Shown: positions 55,607-64,000 of the stretch, piece by piece
Layout of the letters: every line of letters starts with the position of its first letter
Numbering within the stretch: the first letter of the stretch is position 1
Source of the DNA: Antilocapra americana
Taxonomy: Eukaryota > Chordata > Mammalia > Artiodactyla > Antilocapridae
NCBI GenBank assembly: GCA_007570785.1
Contig: ML664183.1
Coordinates: 14,878,204-14,942,203 of the forward strand
Length of the DNA stretch: 64,000 nucleotides
Direction: 5' to 3'
Program-made: the position numbers and the translations under genes
Notes under the pieces: model-generated
The model's input: the letters and a program-made list of their open reading frames with translations, nothing else
Databases searched by the model: none
What the model was told of the DNA's origin: nothing

Positions 55607-56164
55607 CTGCCTCCTACTAACCCAGCCCATTATACCTGTGACTAGCTCACTTGAGTGAGATTCCCTTGGGTCTAAAAGCTATCTGCTTCCTTCTTCTGCA
55701 ATGTTGCTTTCCAAGAGAAATTCTCTAGCCTTCTATATCTGTTTTAATATGCTAGAGTGTTTCATCAGTCAAAGTTCCTTAGCATCACTTTCATGTTGGA
55801 ATTCTCAGCATTTATTCTGGAGTAATTGTGATATCATCATTCTCTGTTCAAGGCACACACACAGGTTTCATAACCTGCCTAACATATCTAGTATCTCCAT
55901 GTCTGAGATCAAAGACTTCAGTTTTATCATTTACAATTACCTAGCAAGGCTCTTCTTCAAGAACTGGGGCCTCAGAGCTCCATTACTGTCTGTTGGTCAC
56001 TGTACCAAACTGATACTCAAAAACAAACAAACAAAAAGATAGTCACATGCTCTGGTCTCTTCCAGATTATTATTCTAAAAATACACAAAACCAATAATAT
56101 TCCACAGCTCATTAAAAGTCTTTCATAATAGGACCCAAATCTAATATCAAGATGCTATTTTTCA
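55607..56164. other. unassigned sequence
   Basis: A 113-codon frame (55,701-56,042) has no recognisable domain. No repeat was recognised. Confidence 0.3.
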
Positions 56165-56845
56165 GCATGATATTGGCACAAAAGATATACAGATCAATGG
56201 AACAGAATAGAGAGCCCATAAATAAATCCACCATCTATAGTCAATTAATCTTTAACAAAGGAGAAAAGAATATTCAGTGGAGAAAAGATAGTCTCTTCAG
56301 CAAGTGGTGTTTGAAAATCTGAACAGTTACATGTAAATCAATATAATTAGAAAACACTAACACCATACCAAAAAAAACTCTGTACATGGCTTAAAGAACC
56401 TAAATATAAGACATGAAACCGTAAAACTAGAAAAGAACATAGGCAAAACATTCTGTCATAAATCATAGCATTATTTTCTTAGATCAGTCTAAGAAATAAA
56501 ATCAAAATGAACAATGGTGCATAAACCTAAAAAGCAAAGGAAACCATCAACAAAATGAAAAGACAATCTATGGGAGAAGACATTTGCAAACAATGAGACC
56601 AATGAGGGGTTAATAGTCAAAATATTTAAACAGCTCATACAAGTTAATATCAAAAATAAACAATCCAATCAAACAATGGACACAAACCTAAGTAGACATG
56701 TCTCCAAAGAAGACATACAGATGGCCAACAAGCTCATGAAAAGATGCTCAACACCCCTAATTATTACAGAAATTCACATCAAAACCACAATGAAGTATCA
56801 CCTCACACCCATCAGAATAGCTTTTATTAAAAAGTCTACAAATAA

Positions 56846-57014
56846 CCTATTGCATAGCAAAAGGAACTCTGTTCAATGTTATGTGGCAGCCAGATAGGAG
56901 GGGAGTTTGGGAGAGAATAAATACATATATAAGTATGGCTGCCCACATGAAACTATCACAACATTATCAATTGGTTATATTCCAAAACAAAATAAAAAGT
57001 TCAATAAAAAAAAG
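56846..57014 (+). mobile_element. 169-bp L1 3' tail inserted in L1, with 13-bp TSD
   Basis: L1 3' UTR end ('ggaactctgttcaatgttat', 'gaaactatcacaacattatc') with an A-rich tail. Perfect AGTCTACAAATAA flanks lie at 56,833-56,845 and 57,015-57,027. Confidence 0.93.
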
Positions 57015-57039
57015 AGTCTACAAATAATAAATGCTAGAG

Positions 57040-58115
57040 ACAGTGTATTACACCAAAGCCTTTGACTGTGTGGATCACAACAAATTTTGGAAAATTCTTA
57101 AAGAGATGGGAATACTAGACCACCTGACCTGCCTCCTAAGAAATCTGTATGCAGGTCAAGAAGCAACAGTTAGAAATGGACATGCAACAACAGACTGGTT
57201 CCAAATAGGGAAAGGAGTACATCAAGGCTGTATATTGTCACTCTGCTTATTTAACTTATATGCAGAGCACATTATGCAAAATACCAGGCTGGTAGAAGCA
57301 CAGGCAGGAATCAAGATTGCCAGGAGAAATATCAATAATCTCAGATATGCAGATAACACCACCGTAATGGCAGAAAGTGAAGAACTAAAGAGCCTCTTGA
57401 TGAAAGTGAAAGAGGAGAGTGAAAAAGTTGGCTTAAAAAGCTCAACATTCAGAAAACTAAGATCATGGCAACTGGTCCCATCACTTCATTGCAAATAGAT
57501 GGGGAAACAATGGAAACAGTGACAGACTGTATTTTCTTGGGCTCCAAAATCACTGCAGATGGTGACTGCAGCCCTGAAATTAAACGGTGCTTGTTCCTTG
57601 GAAGAAAAGCTGTGACCAGCCTAGGCAGCATAATAAAAAGCATAGACATTACTTTAGCCACAAAGGTCCTTCTAGTCAAAACTATGGTTTTTTCAGTAGT
57701 CATGTAGGGATGTGAGATTTGAACTATAAAGAAAGCTGAGCACCAAAGAATTGATGCTTTTAAACTATGGTGTTGGAGAAGACTCTTGAGAGTCCCTCGG
57801 ACTGCAAGGAGATCAAACCAGTCATTGCTAAAGGAGATCAGTCCCGAATATTCATTGAAAGGACTGATGCTGAAGCTCCAATTCTCTGGCCACTTAAGGT
57901 AAAGAACTGACTCATTTGAAAAGACCCTGATGCTGGGAATGATTGAAGGCAGGAGGAGAAGGGGATGACAGAGGGGGAGATGGTTGGATGGCATCACTGA
58001 CTTGATGGACATGAGTTTCAGCATGCTTCAGGAGCTGGTGATGGACAAGGAAGCCCTGTGTGCCACAGTCTATAGGGTCACAAACGGTCAGACACAACCG
58101 AGAAACTGAACTGAA
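57040..58115 (+). mobile_element. BovB LINE, 1.1 kb, inserted in L1
   Basis: Starts in RT motif A (A-K-A-F-D-C-V-D-H at about 57,053) and ends at the BovB 3' terminus. A 155-codon frame at 57,031-57,498 reads Y-A-D-N-T-T at the active site (about 57,346-57,363), so one catalytic aspartate is lost. An 80-codon frame at 57,465-57,707 follows. The short AGAG at 57,036-57,039 and 58,116-58,119 is the only possible TSD. Confidence 0.93.
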
Positions 58116-58201
58116 AGAGGGTGTGGAGAAAAGGAACCCTTCCTACACTATTGTTGGGAATGTAAATTGGTACAGTCACTGTGAAGAACAGTATGGAGGT
58201 T

Positions 58202-58660
58202 TGTTGGGCTGCCCCCCACAGGCCTACAAGCCCTGTGCTTGCCTGGCCAACACTAAAGAAAGAACCCAGAATCAGCAACAGACATCAGTGGTTTCATTGG
58301 CATTGGGTAGGGGTTAGGGGTGGCAGAGAAGGCTTACATATCTGAAGCAAGGACCTGGAGCAACACCTCACCATGTGCAGTGGATACCTGGCAGGGCATG
58401 GTGGCAATCTTCACTCCTGGGGGTAAGGGGAGTTAGCAGTTACAGGGGAATTGATGTGAGGTGGGCTCATTAGTTACCAGGGAAACAGCAGGGGACACGC
58501 CCCTCACAGTCCCTTTGATAAGAACATCACTAGCTGGGGCCTGTCCTAAGTATATACAAAGGTCAGACATGTGTATAGTGTACAGGTTAAGCAGGCACTG
58601 GTCAGGCAGGGAGTGTTCAGAGAGCAAGGGGACACCCACCTTGAATGGCCTGACCACACA
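58202..58660 (-). repeat. 3' LTR of the compact LTR element (459 bp)
   Basis: On the minus strand it starts TGTGTGGTCAGGCC and ends CAGCCCAACA. It shares long stretches with the 60,061 LTR (for example 'ctcattagttaccagggaaa') but is clearly diverged from it. No TATA box as good as that of the 61,178 copy is seen. Confidence 0.85.
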
Positions 58661-58673
58661 CTCCACTCTTTAC
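58661..58673 (-). other. polypurine tract
   Basis: Minus strand GTAAAGAGTGGAG directly abuts the 3' LTR, the expected place of the plus-strand priming site in reverse transcription. Confidence 0.65.
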
Positions 58674-60060
58674 AGACCCTGTTCAACCCTTACAATCTTG
58701 GTCCCCCCACCCCCTCACCTTCCACCGTATCCCTTCAAGTTTGCTAGGGGTACCGAAACCAGATACCACAATACAGACTGTAGGGGCCAGAGTATCAAGA
58801 TTAAGATACCTAGTGTGCTCAGAACAGTCATTGGCCAGGATGTGGGCAAATTTTGAAGCCAGGGCACTTACCTGATCAATGGAAAAGGAGTCAATAGCAG
58901 CAGTGCCCTCTGCAGTTCTAAGGAAGGAAAGGCCACCCCTGGTTTTCACAAACCCAGAGCTATCCCCATGGGGAGGGGAAGACTTGACTTTTAAAAGAAG
59001 CAATCTGATGGTCTGGCCAGAATTCAGCGGTCACAGTATATATCTGTCACCTCACGTTATGCTGAGTGCTGCTAAAGGTGGACCCAATGAGCCTTTCCAA
59101 ACAAAAGCAATTAACCCCACTAGATGGACTACATGTCCAGAAGTCCAGCCTATTCCACTCCATACAGCATAGCCTGGGGGAGCTCGTGCACTGTTGGTCA
59201 TTCAGTAATGTTTATTGACAGAGTCCTGATGTATCGGCATGTGGGCCTGGAAGATGCTGAGTGGCCCTCATTGTCAGTAGTCCCCACATAATCACATTCG
59301 GCAGGTCAATTTTTCATGGAATCCAGAGGAGGTCAATAATGCCATTTCACTGGGTCAATAAGACCCAGAAATTTGACTCGTTTCACAGCAAGGCCAGTGG
59401 TGTTGCTCAGTCCTCAAATAGATTTCCTCCCTCTAAGACATCCAACAGGTACAACACAGGGGCGATCATGACAATTAAGCAAAACACAAGCAGTAACCTC
59501 ATTCTGAGATAATGTCCTGGTCCGCAAACAGTTCAGAAAACAAGCTTTCAATAACGCAAGAACACGCCTGAAACCATGTGCACAATGACCACCTAGTTTT
59601 ACTTCGGATGTCTAAGCTACTCCATTTTGACTTTCAAATACATTCACATCCTCCAAGGCCGAAGAAGATATACAAGGCACCTCCTAAAAGATCACAGGAG
59701 GTTAAAGTTCCAGAGAGCACAGGTAGGTTATTTGTATCTCAAAGGGACAAGAGAAATACCAGTTCCTTCTAGAAAGCTAGTTTAACCAATTACAAAATGC
59801 TCACTACAATAGAGTCATTAGAGACCACTGTTCTCCAGATCTCTTGGCAGCCCCCATTTAGCAAGGACAGCCACCCTGGGGCCCCACATACTAGTGGACA
59901 GCCACCCCGGGATTTCCCCATAACTTCTGGCATCACCTATGGAACTTTCAGACCCCCCCGTGTTAGTGGATGACCCCCACAACTTTCCACTCCCTATCCT
60001 GTATTTCCTGACACATCCACGCTCCCGAGGGTTTCCTCTGTCTCCTGGCTGCTCCAACAG
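58674..60060 (-). other. interior of the compact LTR element
   Basis: No gag, protease, RT, integrase or env motif is recognisable in any minus-strand frame. Just inside the 5' LTR (about 60,035-60,055, minus) the stretch AGCAGCCAGGAGAC resembles, with a gap, the complement of a tRNA-Arg 3' end. This would be the primer-binding site, but the match is imperfect. Confidence 0.5.
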
Positions 60061-60460
60061 TAGTTGGGCTGCACCCCGTAGGCCTGTGCCTGCCCATCAG
60101 AAAGAGCCCAGTCAGCCACAGACACCAGTGATTTAATAGATGGGGAACTTAACTTCTGAAGCAAGGTCCTGGAGTGACACGGACTGTGTGCAGCAGACAG
60201 CAGGATCTGGCAGCGGTCGTCATTCCTGGGGGGGGGGGGGGGGGGGAGAGATTACCAGTTAGTGAGGAATTGAAGGCAGGTGGGCTCATTAGTTACCAGG
60301 GAAACCAGCAGAGGGGCACGCCCTGCACTGCCCCTTTGATAAGAACAATCACCAGCTGGAGCCTGCGGCAAGCACAAAGGGTACAGGTGAAGCAGGCACT
60401 GATCAGGCAGGGGATGCACGAGAACAAGAGAGCAGCCATCTTGAGTGTCCTGAACATACA
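60061..60460 (-). repeat. 5' LTR of the compact LTR element (400 bp)
   Basis: Minus-strand start TGTATGTTCAGG and end CCCAACTA, where an extra base disturbs the usual CA end. An ATTAAA (minus) at about 60,134 may be the poly(A) signal. A run of 19 G on the plus strand (60,228-60,246) replaces a run of five in the other LTR. Confidence 0.82.
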
Positions 60461-61177
60461 AGGTTCCTTTAAAAAACTAAAAATAGAACCATGTGATCCA
60501 GCAATTCTACTCTTGGGTAAACATCCAGAAAAAATGAAAACACTAATTCAAAATGATACACGCACCCCAATGTTCCCAGCAGTACTATTCACAATGAATA
60601 ACCAAGACATGGAAACAACCCAAATGCTTATCAACAGACAACTGATTTAAGATGTGAAGTATATATACATATACACAATGGAATATTGCTCAGCCATTTA
60701 AAAAAGAATGAAATAATGCCATTTTCAGCAACATGGACCTACAGATTATCATACTAAGTGATGTCAGATAAAGACAAATATTATATATTACTTACCTGTG
60801 GAATCTAAATTGTGATGTAAACAAACTTATCTAAAAACAGATACATAGAAAACAAGCTTACGGCTACCAAAGGCAAAGGGAGGGAAGAGAGGGATAAATT
60901 AGTATTTGATTAACAGATAAAACTTCTTTATAAAAATAGACAAGCAACAAGATTTACTGTGCAGCACAGGGAACTATATTCAATATCTTGTAATTACCTA
61001 CAATGGAAAAAAAATCTTAAAAAACTATATATGTATATACATAAATTTATATAACTGAATCACTTTGCTACATACTTGAAATTAACACAGTACTATAAAT
61101 CAACTCTACTTCAAATTTTTTTTTAATTTGAAAAAAAAAACCACTCCTGTTTTGCCACTTACTTTAGATAAGGTACC

Positions 61178-61581
61178 TGTTGGAATGCACGCCACAGGCC
61201 TGAAAAGCCTTGCAGTTGCCCAGCGGAGAGACTGAAGAGAGACACAGAAACACCAACAGAGGCATCAACCATTTATCGGACAGGAGATTTACACGTCCTG
61301 GAGAGGCAGCCCACAGTGGACGACAAACATCCACAGTACTACTCTTGTTGTGGGCGGGGAGTGGGCGGGGAGGCTACCATTTATAGGGGGAACTGATGCC
61401 AGGCTGGCTCATCAGTCACTAGGGAAAGCAGCGCTGGGGCAGGGGGCAAACGTGCAGGCAGTTACTGATTAAGGCATACAATCAAAAAGACTGGAGAATC
61501 CTGTGAGTGAAGCAGGGACTGGTCAGGCAGAGCAAGTCCAGAGAGTAGGACAACAGCCATCATGAATGGCCTGACCACACA
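61178..61581 (-). mobile_element. solo LTR related to the 58-60 kb element, with TSD
   Basis: A 404-bp LTR on the minus strand, TGTGTGGTCAGG to CATTCCAACA, flanked by perfect GTACC (61,173-61,177 and 61,582-61,586). It keeps a TATA box (TATAAATG, minus, 61,379-61,386), two GGGCGGGG boxes (61,351-61,370) and a GATAAA poly(A)-like signal (61,270-61,277). No internal sequence remains, as expected after recombination between two LTRs. Confidence 0.92.
61379..61386 (-). promoter_or_regulatory. TATA box of the solo LTR
   Basis: Minus-strand TATAAATG about 195 bp from the LTR start, with GC boxes within 30 bp. The position fits a U3 promoter. Activity is not shown by sequence alone. Confidence 0.5.
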
Positions 61582-61683
61582 GTACCTCAACTGTCAGGGC
61601 CTGTTTCTTATCCTATTGAAGGGATAAAACAACTTATCTCATAAAGTTTCCAAAGGATTCAAACAGAAAAGGGATACAAAGTA

Positions 61684-61753
61684 TTGAGGTGGCCAAAAAG
61701 TTCTAGTTTTCCATGTTATGGGAAAACGCAGATGAAATTTTTGGCCAGTCCAA
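61684..61753. mobile_element. 70-bp mariner-type MITE
   Basis: Terminal inverted repeats 'ttgaggtggccaaaaagttc' and the complement of 'gaaatttttggccagtccaa' (about 16 of 20 matching) are flanked by TA on both sides (61,682-61,683 and 61,754-61,755), the mariner target. Confidence 0.8.
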
Positions 61754-62064
61754 TATTTGTCACATTGACTTACTCAAGACAAACATTTACTAAGTTCTAC
61801 TGTTTTTATTATTATGAAGAACACTAACTTTACATTTGTGGATTTGTGAAGTTCCTCATTTGAAGTAATCACTTGAATTTCAAAGAAAAGAGAAACTCAT
61901 GGCAATGGAAGGCCCAGGCATCTCTACTCAACAAAACCACATTTAAAAGTGATTATCTATGTCACCTGACCCACTAGGCCTCTACCCCAAAGATTTTTCT
62001 GAAACACAGTAACAGTGGAAGCAGAAAGGAAACCCATAAGTGAGATCTGTTTAGAAAGACAGCA
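61754..62064. other. unassigned sequence
   Basis: Nothing recognised. Confidence 0.3.
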
Positions 62065-62074
62065 TGAGTTGAAA

Positions 62075-62288
62075 GGCTTCCCTGGTGGCTCAGACGGTAA
62101 AGCATCTGCCTGTAATGTGGAAGACCTGGGTTTGATCCCTGGGTCGAGAAGATCCCTGGAGAAGGACATGGCAACCCACTCCAGTACTGTTGCCTGGAAA
62201 ATCCCATGGACGGAGGAGCCTGGTAGGCTACAGTCCATGGGGTTGCAAAAGGTCGGACACGACTGAGCAACTTTAATTTTTTTATTTA
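62075..62288 (+). mobile_element. Bov-tA SINE with TSD
   Basis: Complete, little-diverged Bov-tA ('ggcttccctggtggctcaga', B box 'gggtttgatccctgggtcga') with an A/T tail. TGAGTTGAAA (62,065-62,074) and TGAATTGAAA (62,289-62,298) form the TSD. Confidence 0.95.
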
Positions 62289-62298
62289 TGAATTGAAA

Positions 62299-63146
62299 AG
62301 GAAGGAAGAAAGGATTCAAGTTCAGCAGCAACATTACCCAGAGATTTGCTATGAAGCAGCAACCAAGCTGGCTTGAAGAAATCTCTGGCCAGATTAAAGG
62401 CAGTCAGTTAAAAATTACAAACATGAGTCACTAGTATGATGATGCTCTCTAAACATTCCAGTCACAATGGGACAAGAGAAATAGAGCATTTAAGAGAACT
62501 TGCAGAGTTGCAATGCTATGTTGGAGTAAAAACTTAGTACCAATAAAGTCCTGTTTGTTTGTTTTTTTCTAATACAGCATGTTCCCAGAGGCAGTTAAAG
62601 GACTGCTGGCACAGCAACCAAAACTTAGGATCCATCTTCCTTTTCAAAAACCCCTTTGCCATAATGGATTTTACGCACCCCTTTCCACACCACACCTAAG
62701 AATAAATCCTGAAAGCAGGGGATCTGATAGGTAACCTGGCCTCATAGGTTCTCAGCCTTCCACGCCCCAGGTGGAGCCAGCAGTCACTACAGAGAGAACA
62801 GACTGAACGTACCAGGGCCTCTGCATCACTGTCACCACAGCTGGTGCCCACTGAGCTGGGGCAATAGGCGCCCATAGCCGAGACCTTCACCCCTCTCCTC
62901 CCACTGTTTCAATTTATGTGCTGTGTTAGGCAAAAATTTTGAAAATGAAAACAGAGCCTGGGGGCGGGGGAAGAACAAATCTAGTATCTTGCAGCTGGGG
63001 TCTAGATTGTCTCCTCCCTCCACTGGAGCAGTGAAAGGAGTTTGCTTAAATATCAGTGTTTATAACAGTTGCTACCAGTCTTGCATACTTTGTGTTTCCT
63101 TACTCTGAAGCGAAACCCATATTCACTGTCTAGTGGTAAAATGTCT
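62299..63146. other. unassigned sequence with one possible exon
   Basis: No repeat recognised. The part at 62,690-62,900 is GC-richer. A splice-like acceptor and donor bracket an open frame at 62,578-62,730 (see findings), but no neighbouring exon is known. Confidence 0.3.
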
Positions 63147-63922
63147 GTTGTTGTTATTCAGTCAGTAAGTCATGTTAGACTCTTTGCAACTCCATGGACT
63201 GTAGCATGCCAGGCTCCTCTGTTCTTCACTGTCTCCCAGAGTTTGCTCAAATTCATGTCCATTGAGTCAATGATGCTATCTAACTATCCCATCCTCTGTT
63301 GATCCCTTCGCTTCCTGCCCTCAATCTTTCCCAGCATCAGAGTCTTTTCCAGTGAGTCACTTCTTTGCATCATGTAGCCAAAGTATTGGAGTTCCAACTT
63401 CAGCATCAGTCCTTCCAATGAATATTCAGGATTGATGTCCTTTAGGCTTGACTGATACGATTTCTTTGCTGCCCAAGGGACTCTCAAGAGTCTTCTCCAG
63501 CACCATAATTCAAAAGCACCAATTCTTCGGGGTTCAGCCTTCTTTATGAACCAACTCTCACATCCATACATGACTACTGGAAAAATTACAGCTTTGACTA
63601 TACAGAAACTTGTCAGCAAAGTGATGTCTCTGTTTATTAATGAACTCTCTAGGTTTCTCACACTTTTCCTTCCAAGGAGCAAGCATCTTTTAATTTCATG
63701 GCTGCAGTCACTGTCCATACTGATTTTGGAGCCCAAGAAAATAAAATCCGTCACTGCTTCCACTTTTTCCCCTTCTATTTCCCATAAAGTGTTAGTACTG
63801 GATTCCATGATCTTAGTTTTTTGAATGTTGAGTTTTAAATCAGATTTTTCACTCTCCTCTTTCACCCTCATCAAGAGGCTCTTTAAATCCTCTTTACTTT
63901 CTGCCATTAAAGTGGCATCATC
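63147..63922 (-). mobile_element. BovB LINE, 5'-truncated (antisense)
   Basis: Reverse-complement BovB from the 3' end ('gttattcagtcagtaagtca') to the catalytic site, where truncation falls (minus reads D-D-A-T-L-M at about 63,905-63,922). TSD not evident. Directly followed by L1 text. Confidence 0.95.
63284..63907 (-). pseudogene. BovB ORF2 C-terminal remnant, 207 codons
   Basis: The frame starts right after the RT active site (M-A-E-S-K-E-D-L-K-S-L-L) and includes M-Y-G-C-E-S-W near residues 112-118 and the family's L-R-V-P-W motif near 139-143. It lacks fingers, motif A and the catalytic residues, so it cannot be an active RT. It is the longest undamaged BovB tail in the window. Confidence 0.88.
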
Positions 63923-63923
63923 T

Positions 63924-64000
63924 TAAATCCACACATCTATGGACACCTTATCTTTGACAAAGGAGGCAAGAATATACAATGGAGAAAAGACGATCTCTTT
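63924..64000 (+). mobile_element. L1 ORF2 fragment running off the window
   Basis: 'atctatggacaccttatctt' and 'aagaatatacaatggagaaa' are sense L1 ORF2 text, continuing beyond the window end. Confidence 0.85.

Larger units (their letters stand above)
58202..60460 (-). mobile_element. compact LTR retroelement (endogenous retrovirus-like), complete ends
   Basis: Two related LTRs bracket a 1.4-kb interior on the minus strand. The ends are TG...CA, and 5-bp AGGTT copies (58,197-58,201 and 60,461-60,465) restore the L1 when joined. A purine-rich tract lies just before the 3' LTR. The interior is far too short for gag, pol and env, and I recognise none of them. A 31-codon hydrophobic frame (59,407-59,502, minus) and a 106-codon frame (58,683-59,003, minus) are unassigned. 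It looks like a non-autonomous or heavily deleted element. Confidence 0.85.
56165..61135 (+). mobile_element. older L1, interrupted by three insertions
   Basis: L1 ORF2 end text at 56,165-56,845, 57,028-57,039, 58,120-58,201 and 60,466-60,660 joins seamlessly once the inserts are removed. The 3' UTR ('ctgtgcagcacagggaacta' at 60,957) reaches an A-rich tail near 61,130. All frames are broken. Left boundary approximate. Confidence 0.88.
61136..61690 (+). repeat. MIR SINE, split by a solo LTR
   Basis: 'ttgccacttactttagataa' (61,152) and, after the LTR, 'gggcctgtttcttatcctat' and 'aacaacttatctcataaagt' form one sense MIR. Confidence 0.65.

Noticed and set aside
58461..58856. 131-codon plus-strand frame
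   Set aside because: It lies antisense across the LTR and the interior of the LTR element and shows no domain.
59407..59502. 31-codon hydrophobic frame in the LTR element as an env signal peptide
   Set aside because: Too short, with no continuing frame, and no neighbouring env motif, so no protein assignment is justified.
60174..60650. 158-codon plus-strand frame with a Gly run
   Set aside because: It crosses the antisense LTR, the 19-G run and the L1 boundary. The glycine run is just the G tract, so this is a chance frame.

Overview
The window looks like gene-poor, AT-rich nuclear DNA of a ruminant, most probably a bovid. The evidence is the mix of mobile elements: BovB (RTE) LINEs, Bov-tA and dimeric Bov-A2 SINEs, CHR-type SINEs shared with other cetartiodactyls, and a young ruminant L1 3' end. 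Beneath these lie mammal-wide MIR, L2, old L1 and hAT/mariner relics. I found no protein-coding gene I can name, no rRNA, tRNA or microRNA gene and no CRISPR array. The long reading frames are LINE reverse-transcriptase remnants or chance frames.

Layout. 1-16 kb: an L1 ORF2 relic, MIRs, Bov-tAs, a BovB tail (6.1-6.9 kb), a hAT element split by a SINE (10.3-10.7 kb) and a young truncated L1 with a 17-bp target-site duplication (TSD) and a 10-N gap (14.2-15.0 kb). 16-29 kb: an older L1 carrying two Bov-tAs (16.7-18.9 kb), BovB (19.2-20.2 kb), L2 and L1 relics, and a GT microsatellite split by a SINE (21.4-21.7 kb). 29.4-36.7 kb: one very old L1 that received at least four BovB copies (one 5'-inverted and itself hit by Bov-A2), a Bov-tA and a CHR SINE. 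Five of these have visible TSDs. 36.7-43 kb: hAT relics, SINEs and the largest stretches of sequence I cannot assign. 43.1-45.2 kb: a minus-strand L1 with the signature of a 3' transduction, interrupted by a second L1 fragment that contains a 100-N gap. 48.9-50.2 kb: a 5'-inverted (twin-primed) L1. 50.8 kb: a 49-bp minisatellite. 56.2-61.1 kb: an L1 that took in an L1 tail, a BovB and a complete 2.26-kb minus-strand LTR element. A solo LTR of the same family follows at 61.2 kb, inserted in a MIR. The window ends with BovB (63.1-63.9 kb) and the start of another L1.

These sequences do not work together as a pathway. BovB supplied the machinery thought to move Bov-tA/Bov-A2, L1 moved itself, and the LTR elements are retroviral-type insertions. 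What is informative is the insertion history: many TSDs are still readable, so order, orientation and mechanism (twin priming, transduction, nesting) can be inferred. I found no convincing new biological system. The most interesting items are the L1 3' transduction, the two twin-primed LINEs, and the compact LTR element without recognisable gag or pol plus its solo-LTR relative.
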